Part shown: in pieces, positions 12,101 through 23,641 of the stretch | How positions within the stretch are numbered: the stretch's first letter is position 1 | Layout: every line of letters starts with the position of its first letter | Assembly: GCA_018398765.1 (NCBI GenBank) | Contig: JAHBMJ010001694.1 | Coordinates: forward strand, 4,234-68,233 | Direction of reading: 5' to 3' | DNA length: 64,000 nucleotides | Source of the DNA: Chromera velia | Taxonomy: Eukaryota; Sar; Chromeraceae | Position numbers and translations under genes: made by a program | Notes under the pieces: generated by a model | What the model was told of the DNA's origin: nothing | The model's input: the letters and a program-made list of their open reading frames with translations, nothing else | The model's database searches: none

Positions 12101-13270
12101 GTAACCACAGAGCAAACAGAGGCAGCAAAGCACCGACAACACCCTCGGAGCCTCGCCCGACTAAGGAGACGCCTGCAGTGCATGTGAGCTGGGCATATAT
12201 ACTTTTTGCAACTCCAGAAGTGCGGTGTGTGTCTTCGCGAGCCTGCGGGTAGATGCCAGCCGCCCGGCTTTCCCCCTTCCTTTACTGCTACCCGGACACG
12301 CAAGCCGCGCTTGTTGCCACAGCCTTAAACTGAGCCTTTTGGGGGAAGGCAGAGCTCTTATGTGAAGAACATCAGAGACGGCGAAAATCTGGAAGCGTGA
12401 CTCGAAGATTGGGCAGGAACGGAAGAACGAGTCACACGCATGCATGTATGCACAAGCCAGGAGGCCATTCAGTTCTGGAGCATGGCGAGTGTGTGATCTG
12501 CTTGCTCGGCACACAAGCTCCAGTCGCGAAACAGCTCAGAGAACAAGAAAAGATTTGGGACAGGAGGAGACCGGCAGTCTGGCTCATACTGGTCGGCTCT
12601 TTATTCCACAGAAGAACCACGCAGAGCAGGTCGCTTCTCCTGTCCAAGAAAAGCCCCCTTGTAAAGCCGCAGGGGGTCCTTGTCTCTCCCGTTTTCGTGT
12701 GTTCTTCTGCGTCGGGGGAGGGATGCCGATCGTGTCTGCTGCCGAACGTTGGAATCCTAGCTGAGTTTTTAGGCGGACAACAAGGGGAGATCGGTAATCA
12801 AGAGTCACTGGCACAGTGCCCAGGGTATCTTCGAGTCGAACGGTTTGAACGGTATCTGCTAACAACCCTCAGACATCTGACAGTGTGATCATACTGATCG
12901 ATCCAGTCCCCCCCCCTCTGTCTGTCTGATGAGTTGCAGACAGGAGCTGTTCCGGTAGATCGATCAATCGGTAGCTAGAGATTCGGACTGCACTCCCCGA
13001 CCGATGACCGACTGCCGATCGAGGAACGTTGAAAAGAGAATCAGGATGCCGTCTCCTCGATCGATCCAATCCGAGGGAGGTCCCTTTAGAAAGTCCGACT
13101 CTTGCAAGGTGCATGGAAGGAAGCACCTGCATATGTGGCTATCCTTTTTGCATGACATACAACCCATAATACACTGCGGTTCCTCCATCTCCAGAGTCAT
13201 CAATAACTTCCCAATTCGGGAAAACGGAAAGAACAAAACGGCTCTCCTACTAAAAGACGATACATAGTCA
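9144..13270. other. Gene-poor, AT-rich stretch
   Basis: No gene was recognised. 10400-12000 is strongly AT-rich with TTAATTAA-type words. A short GC cluster lies at 10255-10300. The 25-nt word around GCATGCATAACAAAAACCTC (10109-10133) recurs with one mismatch at about 21796-21820, so both may mark ends or remnants of one dispersed repeat. Minus-strand frames near 9640-9930 and plus-strand frames near 12400-12890 have no recognised domain. Confidence 0.45.
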
Positions 13271-13278
13271 CCAGAACG

Positions 13279-13777
13279 TTGTTCTTCTTCTCCCCTTCCG
13301 CCTTCGCCATTGCAAATATAGCATCATGCACACTGTCAGCTCCAGAAAACATTATTCCGCTCCTCTTTTTTTTAGCCTCCCCAAAGACTTCTCCTCGCGG
13401 CTTTTCAGCCACGCTCCTCTCTGAAGGGTCTCTTAGTTCGCGCCTGTGCATCAGCTTACTGAACAGGGAGGGGACTGAGGGACAGGCAAGCTCCACTCCT
13501 CCCTTGTTCCGTCTGCGCGAATCTGCGCGAATAGCTCAAGAGCTTTCTCCCCCTAGCCACCGCCCGGTGTTTTCTCCATCACATCACCAGCGAATTGAAA
13601 TATTCCCGTCCGCTCCATCTCCTGAAGCAGCTCAACAGAAGAGCCTGAATTCAAGTCAAGTTGATCCCATTTACAGGGGATTTTTGCCGTCTCCTTGAAA
13701 AGCCGCATGAATGCTGGCGTCACGCAGCGTCTCTCAAGGGGGCCCTTGCTGCAATGGGGACTTGAGAGCGATTCCCT
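13279..13777 (-). pseudogene. Minus-strand exon-like segments, unidentified gene or gene relic
   Basis: Behind a good acceptor (polypyrimidine then CAG at 13780-13778) the frame 13777-13553 reads CVTPAFMRLFKETAKIPCKW ... VELLQEMERTG ... VMEKTPGGG and ends in TAG. A second segment, about 13460-13280, reads GADSVHDAIFAMAKAEGEKK and then meets a possible GTGACT donor. Spacing of the motifs faintly recalls isocitrate/isopropylmalate dehydrogenases, but the core of that fold is missing, so I do not assign it. A possible upstream exon (about 14138-13935) joins in phase but has no ATG. It is either a partly modelled gene divergent from UPB1 or a relic. Confidence 0.3.
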
Positions 13778-14220
13778 CTGGAAAATAAGAAACTCGGGAG
13801 ACGGGAAGGAAGGGATGCAGAGACCAGCAATGTGACAGACTGAATTCAGTCGACACTCTGCTGCCGTCTCCCATAAACTTGCCAGACAAGCAGAGAATAA
13901 AAAGAAGACATGACCCACTACGCAAAAGCATTACTTCAAAATGATCACGCAGAACACAGTAGAAGAAGCCGTGTTTTTGAAGTCTGTGGGGTGGCTTGAA
14001 GTGCGCAACTTGACCCGCTTGAGGAGACGGATTCACTTGCTGAGAGACGGCAGGTGTCGATGCAGTGTTTTCTGGATCGATTGCGTCGATCGAACCGAAA
14101 GACACAGTAAGCCAGAAGACAACCAGACGTGACCTCAATGAAAAACGGCACTGTCACGGCAGTCCTCCTCGTCTCGGAAAAGCGCGTGCCGCTTTCACTG
14201 CCGTTCGTACGATGCGAGAT

Positions 14221-14464
14221 CGGGCCCGCGCGGGCCCCCGCCGACAGTGCCCGGGCCCACAGCGCAATTCATGGGCCCCACTGCGCCCCGGCATGCTTGC
14301 TATCACTGCGTGACGCAATTAACTCTTTCAGTGACTGACCTTCGTCGAATTAATTGTGTGAGGACCGTTGTTCGTCGCCTTTTTGTTTCCAGTCAATCCG
14401 CCAGTTGCCTTCCGTTGGTCATTTCTCTGATACTGTTACATTCATATTTAAAAAGATAAACACA
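14221..14464. promoter_or_regulatory. Probable UPB1 upstream region with GGGCCC cluster
   Basis: A GC-dense patch rich in GGGCCC/CGGGCCC words occupies 14221-14300, ending 165 bp before the UPB1 start codon. A similar patch lies 370-455 bp upstream of the oxygenase start codon. No core promoter element could be fixed by eye. Confidence 0.35.
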
Positions 14465-16086
14465 ATGAGAACATATGCCTTGCTGGCCGCAGCCGCTTTC
14501 GGCCTCTGTCGGTCGAGTGAAGACGACCCGGAGACGGCCAAACTGCGCACAGCTGCCGGAGTGGACTTGAGTGACCCCATGACCTCATTCTCCTCTGTGG
14601 AGGACGTCATTGAGAAGTATGTGCCAGGAACGGAGAAGGAACAAGTACTGCGGGTTCTCTATGGCAACATGGCGTCAGTCAACCGTCTTGCATGGCTGTT
14701 TGATCGGTTCACCGGAACCTTCAACTGATGTTGGAACTCTAGCTCACAACCACCCTGTGTATCGGTCTATGTGTGCAGGAAGAAGATGCAAGTCCCGGAA
14801 AGTCTTCAGAAGACTGCAGATAGACTCAACTTCCAAGTCAAACTCGAAACCCTGGCTGGAAACGCCTTCAGGGAAGAGGTCTGTTTGCGCTATTTATGTG
14901 TTGTGTAGAACTGTGTGTCCCATTCCGTCTCCCGAGCTCCTCTCTTCTTTCTGCCCCTCCACAGCCACCCACCTCTCCGTGTTTCGATCCCCTCTTGTAT
15001 GGTGAATAGATTCAAAACTCCAGGTTCCGGTCTACGTGGTTCCCTTCTTTCCACACCCGTTCACCTGTACTTACCCGTCTCCTCTTTTCCGCCCGCCTCA
15101 CGTGCCGGGCAGCAGAAAAAAGAATTTCCACACTTGTTCCAAACATCAGCCCAGGCTTGCCCGTCCGATCGATAAAACGCTCTTCCTGATAGTGATCTTC
15201 CCTCTGAAACTGATAAAGAGATGCCACGATGGAATGGGGTCGTAAGCGAATAAAAAGTAAAGTATGTTCGTACACACATACGTGAGCTACTCACTGCATC
15301 TGCAGATGAGGGAACCCAACGTCCTCAGAGTCGGGCTCATCCAAAACACAATCGTCAAACCCACAACCGCAAGTGTGAAGGAGCAGTATGAGGTCAGTCA
15401 CTGAGGAATGCCATCTGAAGGAAGTCAAAACTTCAAAAAGCAGTCCAGCTTTCTTATGGAAGTTGACACTATCCAAACTAGAGTTATGTTTTCATAATTT
15501 CAGGTCTACCTCCTCCCTTCGAGCAGCAACATCAATGCAGATGCTCTTTCGTGTGCTGTCACTCCGTTCAGTTTTATCTTCAAAGCCACGACTCAGATTT
15601 CTGTGCCCCACTCTTTCTTTGCTCTCTATTCCCGCTGTCAGGGGCTGGAGAACAGAATGTCCGATCTCATCGACGCGGCTGGAGAGATGGGCGTGAACGT
15701 GCTCGGTCTGCAGGTCTGTTTGTTTGTCTGCCTACAGTAAGCTCTGAGTGCGCAGACGAGGTTTGTGCTGTGCTACCCCACCAGATCGAGGTGTGCTCGG
15801 TGTTTAAGTCGGTCTACATAAATAGGCCATACCTGTCTTGCATCCAAGCCGATGCTTCAATGCGCGCGCACCATGTGGGTTCTCTTTGTTATTTATTGCT
15901 TCGTTGTGTCCGTTTTTCTTTTTCACATTCATTCATTAATTGATTGATTGATTGATTGACGCACGCAGGAGGCGTGGACGATGCCATTCGCATTCGCCAC
16001 CCGCGAAAAGGGAAAGTGGCTGGAGTTTGCAGAGAACCCGGTGGATGGGAGGTCGGCCTTTCTGTCTATCTGTCTGGACGTCTTTT

Positions 16087-16117
<31 letters not shown>

Positions 16118-16225
16118 GACTGTCTGACTGTCTGACTGTCTGACTGTCTGACTGTCTGACTGTCTGTCTGTCTGTCTGTCTGTCTGTCTGCTTCATTGCC
16201 CCTCTTTCTGTCTTGTCTGTGCCTC

Positions 16226-16292
<67 letters not shown>

Positions 16293-19200
16293 TCATTTGT
16301 GCGTGCGGCTGTGTGTGCAGATCCGTTGAGTTCATCAAGCGCAAGGCAAAGCAATGGGGGATGGTTATTGTGTCCCCGATCCTCGAGAGAGACCCCAGTC
16401 AGTCACTCACGCAGTCAGTCGGTCAGTCAGAAAGGAAGGAAGGAAGGAAGGAAGGAAGGAAGGGCTGCACTTTCAGAGGGTTCATATGCTCAGGCACGCA
16501 TGCGAGTGGGCGCCAGGTGGACGAACAATCGATTTCAAAGGAAGGGAGAGACCGAAAAGACGAGAGCGACCCTATTTGCTGCGTCGAGAAGAAAGCCCTT
16601 GCCGGAAAATCTCTCGTTCCATTTGTCCATCCAGTGGCTTAGAATGAGGTGGTTGTGTGCAGAGGCAGCAAACTGATTACTTGACCGACTGTAGTTCTGG
16701 AAAGGTTTCCCACCGCCTGTGCGAGAGGCAAAGGAAATCCTTTCACGAAGGTGCCGCCTTGGAATTCCTCTCAGAAAGGCTCTCTCTTCAGTGTTGCTTT
16801 CAGTCTCCATGTGTGCATGTGTTTGTTGCTCTAAATTGGTGATAAGTGATGCTTTCTGCATTTCTGCTATTGCTTTCTTCACAGAGCTCCGCAAGCAGAC
16901 CTGCCACAGCTATGAATCGATACTCTACGAGCATTTGTATTCTTTTTCTGTTTCACGCCGCATTTGATTTTGCATACTGGGGATTCGATTTGGACTTCCC
17001 ATCCACTGTCTCTATCTGATCCACTCCCCTGCAGAGCACCAGGAAAAGATCTGGAACACCGCCGTTGTGGTCAGCTCTCGCGGTGTAGTCCTGGGGAAGC
17101 ACCGGAAGAACCATATCCCTCGGGTGGGGGATTTCAACGAGGCCACTTACTATCTGGAAGGTCAGGGAGGGAGTGTCTGGCTGATGGATGATCTGAATGG
17201 GGCAAATGGGAATGAAAGAAGAAGGAAAGACGCGCATCAGCTGCGTTCGTTGAGGTGGTGTGCTGCAGTGCAAAGGAAGTCGCTCGATCATCAACGGCTT
17301 CCCTGTGGAGGGCTCTGGCGTTTGTCGGACTCTGATCCTCAGCCCTCCTCTCTCTGTAGCGGTGCAGCCTCTGTCCATCTGCCTTCCCGCTCCTGGAGAC
17401 CGTGCACAGAAACATAAACATATTCATTCATAAATTTCTGCATGTTCCCTCCTTCCTTCTTGCACGCATCCGATGGACCTCCAGAATTAAGGCCTCTTTT
17501 CTTTCTTCTTTCGTTAATAGTTGTTGCAATATTCGTATATGTGGTGCTTGTTGTGTTGGTGCAGGTAACACTGGACACCCGATCTTCGAGACAGAATTCG
17601 GAAAGTGAGTAGCCCTCCGACAAGTTTCAGGCAGAGACAAGCTAAGCGACACAAGCCTGAGTAGGAAGGAGAAGAGAAGGAAAGTGGGGAAAGCCAGAAT
17701 TATTTCAAGAAAAGAGAGCGAGAGAAATTCAGGGGTATCCGAGTTACTTGGGATGAAAATGGCAGCAGCTCGAGGTTGATTGAGGGCGGGAGGGAAAATG
17801 TCGATGCGAGGTTTGCATGAGGTGAAATCAAAACAGCCTCTACCCGTCCAGAGATTTTTGTCTTCTCTGGCTGTTACCTTTTCTCTGGTGTTACCAGTTG
17901 TTTGGAAGCCCTCCAATACGATCTCTTGACTTCTTTGCTTTCCTTTCATCCTTTTTTTTGGTTTCTTCTAATCACGCCGTCTCTTTGATCACCGTTCCTG
18001 AATCTCATTCTTCCTCTTTGTGGCACATGCAGAATTGCAATCAACATCTGCTACGGGCGCCACCACCCTCTCAACTGGCTTGGGTTTGCTCTCAACGGCG
18101 CTGAAATTGTCTTCAACCCCTCTGCAACCGTCGGAGCTCTGAGTGAGTTGGCGGGTGAAAAGAACTCAACAGCGCTGTTTCAGGTTCCTTCCAGTTGTGT
18201 TGTTTGGTTCTTGTGCCAAACAAAGTCAGGATGTTCGTCCATACAGTTTTCCTTGTTCTCTTTTTCCTGAATTGTTCTTTGCATGGTCTTCAGGTCTTCG
18301 CTCTTCCTGAACGTTCCCTCCCCAACACTGCCCTTCTCTCAGAGGTCTTTTTCTTTTCTTCAACGTCTCTCTCTCTCTGTCCAATCAACCCCTCCCATTC
18401 GCATCTAAAGACAAACTCGTAGAAAGGCAGGACTCCTGTACCCATCCATGCAGGTAGCCTCCACCCCTCTCAAAGCCCACGCGTCAGCCCTTCCTGATAT
18501 TTCTTCTGTGATGTGCCAGAGAGTGCAAGCAATGAATGAATCGATGAATGAATCACCGTGTCTGTGTACATGCAGGTGAACCCATGTGGCCCCTTGAGGG
18601 GCGGACTGCAGCCGTGGCGAACACCTACTTTGTCGCATCGAACAACAGGTAATTTAATTTCCTCGGCAGCAGGCTTGCATGAGCAACAAAATCAAAGGTG
18701 CATGCACACAAGAATGAAGAAAAACAGACAGGTGCAGGCATGTGCATACGAGTCAAGCCACTACTTGAATACATCGATTCATTCAAGCAAAGACACATGC
18801 GCGCATCCACATGTATGCCATACATCATTTGAGTCGAGTACGCGAAGAACCATCGAGGCTGCATGTTGGGAAGAAGAGGAGAGGTCCTTCCGAGAAGTCA
18901 ACGCATGCAGGCAAACAAGAAAAAACAACTACACCTTCGTGATAAGTAGAAGTATGCACCATCCACTCACAGTATCACTCAGAACCGCTTCCAAGTCATC
19001 CTTCATTCTCCCTGCATGCAGAGTTGGCACAGAGACCTTTCCCAATGAGTTCACCTCTGCGGACGGGAAGGCGGCCCACAAGGACTTCGGGCACTTCTAC
19101 GGGAGCTCCTACGTGGCTGGGCCTGACGCCTCCCGGTCCTCCTCTCTGACCCGATTGAGGGACGGAGTGCTGGCTGTGGACGTGGACCTCAACCAGATCC

Positions 19201-19718
19201 GCCAGGTGGGTGGACGAGAGAGAAACCGTCCGTGTGTGTGTGTGTGTGTGTATGTATGTATTTGTGTGCATTTGTGTGAGTGCTTGTGTGTGTGTGTGTG
19301 TGTGTGCGTGTGTGTGTGCGTGTGTGTGTGCTGTGCACGGTTCTGACTTCGGGCGAAAGGAACGGAGCCACATTTTGAGGGTGAATGGATGTGTAGGCAG
19401 AAGCGACCTGCATTCGAAAGCACGAAAAGTGGACCAGCGTAGCAAACAAATGCAGGAGGGAAGAAAAGAGCTGTATTTCCTTTGTTCCAAACAGCAGAGC
19501 TAATCGAGGCTTCGTTTCCCCCCCCCTCGCTTGCTTCCTTTTCTTCTGTGCTTTCTGTCTGTTGACTCAATGACTGCATGAGTGCCTTCATGCAGGTACG
19601 AGAGAAATGGATGTTCCAGATGACGGCGAGATACGAAATGTACGAAGACTTGTTGAAGGCTTACAACTCCGAAGGATTCGAGGTCGGTCTCTGCACTTCC
19701 TTCCTTCCTTCCGCACAC

Positions 19719-19760
<42 letters not shown>

Positions 19761-19865
19761 ACAAATACACACACACACAAATACACACACACACAAATAC
19801 ACACACACACACACACACACACGCACAAGCACAAGCACACACACGCACAAGCACACACACGCACA

Positions 19866-19938
<73 letters not shown>

Positions 19939-20007
19939 GCACACGCACACGCACACAGACACACACACACACACACACACACACACAAGAACACACGCAC
20001 ACACACA

Positions 20008-20044
<37 letters not shown>

Positions 20045-20810
20045 ACACACACACACACACAGACACACACACAATGTACTAATGCATACGTGTACACATG
20101 AGGGGGAACTGAAGGTCGGTTTCTTGTGTTGTGTTGAGTAGAGTAGAGAGTTAGTCTTAGGAGTTAGTCAGACGGAGATCAGCAGCCGAAAACAAGGAAA
20201 TGAAGAAACGAGAATACACAAACAGACAAACAAATAAACGGAGAAAGAAAAAAGGAAGGAAGGAAGAAAGAAAGAAAACGTGAGCCAAGCGAAAATTCAG
20301 TCGGCGGGATGGAGGGAGCTCTGTCGGCCTTTTTGTCTGTGAGGGGAATTAGTAGCTGTGGCCTGAGCGAGTGCCTGCATGCGATCAGTCAGTCAGGTTC
20401 TGCTGCATGGGGTGCCTCAGAGAGGGAGAGAAGAATTCGCGGCGTGCAAAACAGGCCGGCGTATCCTCGGACAGGAAGGAGGACTCTTCTTGGTGGTTCA
20501 GTGGGTCCAAAGGAGGAGAAAACAAGAGGACTGAGTAGAAAAGTATATTTTTGCATCAACAAGAAGGCCGGAGAAAGGAAAGAGAAGCTGAACAGTCAGG
20601 GACCTATGGAATGCGTCGATTCCTTCTGCTCCACACAGATTTCTTTGCACGTCATTGCTCTGCTTAATTTTGTTTTTGCAGCCTCAAATTGTGAGGGATC
20701 CCGCTCTCGTCCCCACCTCGCGTCGTGCTGCCGTCTCTGGGTCTGCACGCGGGGCTGCTTTCAATGCAGATCCGGCAGTTGCGTCTTCAGAAGGTAGGGA
20801 GGAACTATAA
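14465..20810 (+). CDS. UPB1: Beta-ureidopropionase (beta-alanine synthase)
   Basis: This enzyme does the last step of reductive pyrimidine breakdown: N-carbamoyl-beta-alanine plus water gives beta-alanine, CO2 and ammonia. Thirteen exons: 14465-14673, 14779-14878, 15306-15392, 15642-15713, 15969-16051, 16321-16397, 17035-17160, 17565-17604, 18033-18142, 18576-18648, 19022-19205, 19596-19682 and 20682-20810. All phases agree (458 aa). The nitrilase-fold triad is complete: Glu157 in [11 protein letters not shown], Lys234 in [16 protein letters not shown] and Cys271 in [13 protein letters not shown]. The spacings (77 and 37 residues) equal those of the human enzyme as I know it. Conserved blocks continue to [12 protein letters not shown]. 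The protein is about 70 residues longer than animal UPB1, partly through an N-terminal leader ([20 protein letters not shown]) that resembles a signal or targeting sequence. A DHP dehydrogenase or dihydropyrimidinase gene is not in the window. Confidence 0.95.
16088..16290. repeat. (GTCT)/(GACT)n then (TC)n(TG)n in UPB1 intron 5
   Basis: A tetranucleotide array of TGTC units changes to TGAC-containing units in the middle (about 16117-16160) and back, then after 40 bp a (TC)n(TG)n composite follows (16230-16290), ending 30 bp before the exon 6 acceptor. A (GGAA)n run at 16431-16462 lies just after exon 6. Confidence 0.85.
19232..19332. repeat. (TG)n repeat in UPB1 intron 11
   Basis: An impure TG array begins about 25 bp after the exon 11 donor. 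Confidence 0.85.
19717..20073. repeat. Long (CA)n repeat in UPB1 intron 12
   Basis: About 355 bp of CA repeats with occasional ACG, AAG and AAT interruptions fill the first part of intron 12. Unlike introns 5 and 11, whose sense strand is TG, the sense strand here is CA. Long Thr/His and Cys/Val frames across it are repeat products. Confidence 0.95.
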
Positions 20811-21884
20811 GTAAATTGAATTAATGAAAGCAAAATAAATTTTCGTGTAAGTGATTTGATCTGCAAACCTTTGAAATAAGTGAATCCACAATAAAAAACA
20901 AAACAAATTAGAAAATAATACTTACTTAAGTGATGTGCACCAGGATCTATATTTTTTTTATTTTTCTATTTTTGAAAAATCATTATCAAGATTATATATT
21001 TTATCATATTTGGAATATTCTTGGGTCTGTCTTCCACTCGTCTGCCAGTGCGCAGGGTGCGAAGATGAAATTCCCTCTCTGGTGAATGTTCGTCAGACTC
21101 TTAGTAGATTCTTTTTGGAAGGCAGAGACACTCAATAGGGTATAATAGGGCAAATCTTCATTTGTAGACGGGCGAGAGCTGTGATGCGTTGCTGACTGCG
21201 AGGCGTACCAGGGGGGAAGGAATAGAAAGAAATTTTTTTGCTTGGAAATAAACTTTAATTGCTGTTGGTGAGCAGAGGGTTCAATTGAAGAATCATTCAC
21301 TCCTTAGGCTAGTTTCAAACCTAACCATATACTCTTGGGAGATCTCTGATATTGTATGATATTGCGTATTCTTTTTTTGAATTATTTTGAATCTATGTTT
21401 ATCTAAAAAGGAAAACAACAGTCCAGAAAAGGGATAGCAGGACCATAAACTGCTAGACAAATATTGTGAGTTCTTTCTAAGTTCTAGTCCAAGTTTTAAG
21501 TTTGACCCGCAGTTTGTCATGAGGCGTGTTCTAAAAAAAAATAGGGACACTTCCTCTGGCACCTCTGCGAAGAAATTATCCTTGAAGTGTCTTCAGGTAC
21601 ATGCCTGCATCTGCCGTGATGACAGGGGGCTCCCCAGACCGCCTACTGATCCAGGAACAACCATGAGCAACCGTTCCTCATCATGCAGTCCGACAAGCAT
21701 GGGCATACTGTCATCATTTTTTCTCTTCACAGATGGGACGAACCGGAACCTTTTGACAGACTAGGCTAGATCCGCCCCTCATACACGGGGACGCGGCATG
21801 CATAACAAAAACCTCAATCAAATTTTTTTCTCCGCGCACGTGCATGCGCGCGAACTCACTTGCATGCATCAGCTTTTTAAAAAA
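20811..21884. other. Gene-free stretch after UPB1
   Basis: AT-rich sequence containing the presumed UPB1 3' UTR. No gene, RNA or clear repeat boundary was seen except the dispersed word at 21796-21820 (see 9144-13270). Confidence 0.45.
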
Positions 21885-22592
21885 ATTAGAATTATACCAG
21901 ATTCACCCATACTTTGCCCACTTTCGCACTGCCTTCCGGGGCCGCCCGTGCATGCATTTGTCTGCCGTCTCTTTTCTGGCTGGAGAGATCGTGCAAAGTC
22001 GAGGCAGGGGCAGATCTTGGGTCAGAGCTCAAGTGACCAAATGGGGGTCTCCAAAGTTGCTGATTACATATTTGAGGTCGGGGGGGTCCATAGAACAGCC
22101 TTTTCCATGGATTTTTATCCATGTAAAGAGCCTGCCCAAAAGTGAGGGGGCACTCATGCATTGCAGCCTACAAGAAGCGTGCACTGCCTCAGTCACAGCT
22201 CAGGATTACTCAATCTAACCTAGAGAGAGAAAAGAGTCGTCAGCCTCCCGGGTAGACGGTCTGGTGGGTGCCCTGCAGAAAGAGAAAAGCGACACACATG
22301 GACAGAGGGGCATGCAAGGAGATGGATAGGCAAATCTTTCAGTTCTTATCACTTCAATAAAAATTTGATAGAAAAGGCTGTTCTATGGACCCCCCCGACC
22401 TCAAATATGTAATCAGCAACTTTAGAGACCCCCATTTGGTCACTTGAGCTCTGACCCAAGATCTGCCCCTGCCTTGACTTTGCACGATCTTTCCAGCCAG
22501 AAAAGAGACGGCAGACAAATGCATGCACGGGCGGCCCCGGAAGGCAGTGCGAAAGTGGGCAAAGTATGGGTGAATCTGGTATATAAGAGGAA
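21885..22592. repeat. Fold-back (inverted-repeat) element
   Basis: Two arms of about 230 bp, 21885-22117 and 22366-22592, are reverse complements with few mismatches, around a 248-bp spacer. Shared landmarks are TACCAGATTCACCCATAC near the outer ends and CCATAGAACAGCCTTTTC at the inner ends. The outer flanks are rich in GCATGC words on both sides. Both arms give the same partial frame in opposite directions (PDSPILCPLSHCLPGPPVHA), probably a chance frame. No transposase and no clear target duplication were found. It may be a non-autonomous transposon or a source of hairpin RNA. Confidence 0.75.
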
Positions 22593-23295
22593 TTATAATT
22601 TGCGTGCATGCATGCGCATGCATGAATTAATCTGTCAAGTCAAATTAAATCAGCTATATGTATTAATAATTAATGCATGTGCATAAACTTCGATTCATTT
22701 GCGAAGGATAGAGTGCTTGGATCCTTTGTGCGTCGTCTTCAGCTGTTTCGAGAGTGTCGTGAGGTTTGATGGTCACTGGGCGAGAGGGACCTCTGGCTCG
22801 CTTGGTCGCCCGTTCTTCACAGACCTGTCCAGTATCCGTATCTATCTTTCCATCGATCATGCACCAAAAATGAATCTTCTTGACAGCATACAGGCCAGAG
22901 GCAGGTTGTCAGTGGAAAGCTGAATCGAACCTTTGGCTTTGCCACTGTCTCCGTGCTTGTAGACATGCCGAGAGGGAAGAGAGCGAATCGTTGAGAGAGG
23001 AGGGAGAGCTTAGTGCAACTGGAGGGAAGGAAGACGTACGTGTATACAGAACGGAGACGGACAACAAATCGAAGAAAGAAACTGTGTCGGAGAGGACGAG
23101 AGAAGAAGCCTAAGTACCCACCAACCTAGCCATCTTCTCAGCTTCCCATTGACGGCCCCAAAGAGTGAAGGAAAGTCTCCAGGTTGCTCCCTTCCTTTCC
23201 CAACCGCCACAGACGTATCGACTGCTTTCTTCACCCCAAGTGCGAAAAATCAAACAATACAGAGAGAGAGACAGACCAGGTGACGAAGTAATCCG
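22593..23295. other. Intergenic region upstream of the kinase gene
   Basis: No gene was recognised. It starts with GCATGC-rich sequence bordering the fold-back element and must contain the kinase promoter. An in-frame stop at 23281 lies upstream of the kinase ATG. Confidence 0.45.
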
Positions 23296-23601
23296 ATGGC
23301 AGGACGCTCCGCACAAGACATGAAATCGTCATCTCACTTCTTCCAAGGCCAGGCGGACCATTTAAAGATCCGTCCCGTGAGGGCGATCTCGCACTTCTAC
23401 GAACTCGGCAAACAGCTCGGCAGTGGATAGTGAGTTTGAATACATGCATGTATATAAATACATGCATGTACACTTACATGTACCCTTGTCTGTTCTTTTA
23501 TCCATATGAATGCCTCCTCAATATGTAAAGACGGCGTGTACGTGTGAAATGGACTCCGTTTTGTTGAAGAGTCCAGAGAGAGAGAGAGGGAGAGAGAGAG
23601 G

Positions 23602-23641
<40 letters not shown>

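Noticed and set aside
13279-13777. Naming this segment an isocitrate dehydrogenase
   Set aside because: Only loose spacing similarity; the substrate-binding Arg cluster and the nucleotide-binding part are not visible.
19588-20141. Long Thr-His and Cys-Val frames
   Set aside because: They are translations of the (CA)n repeat in a UPB1 intron, open in several frames and on both strands. The same holds for 26471-26942 and 50598-51703.
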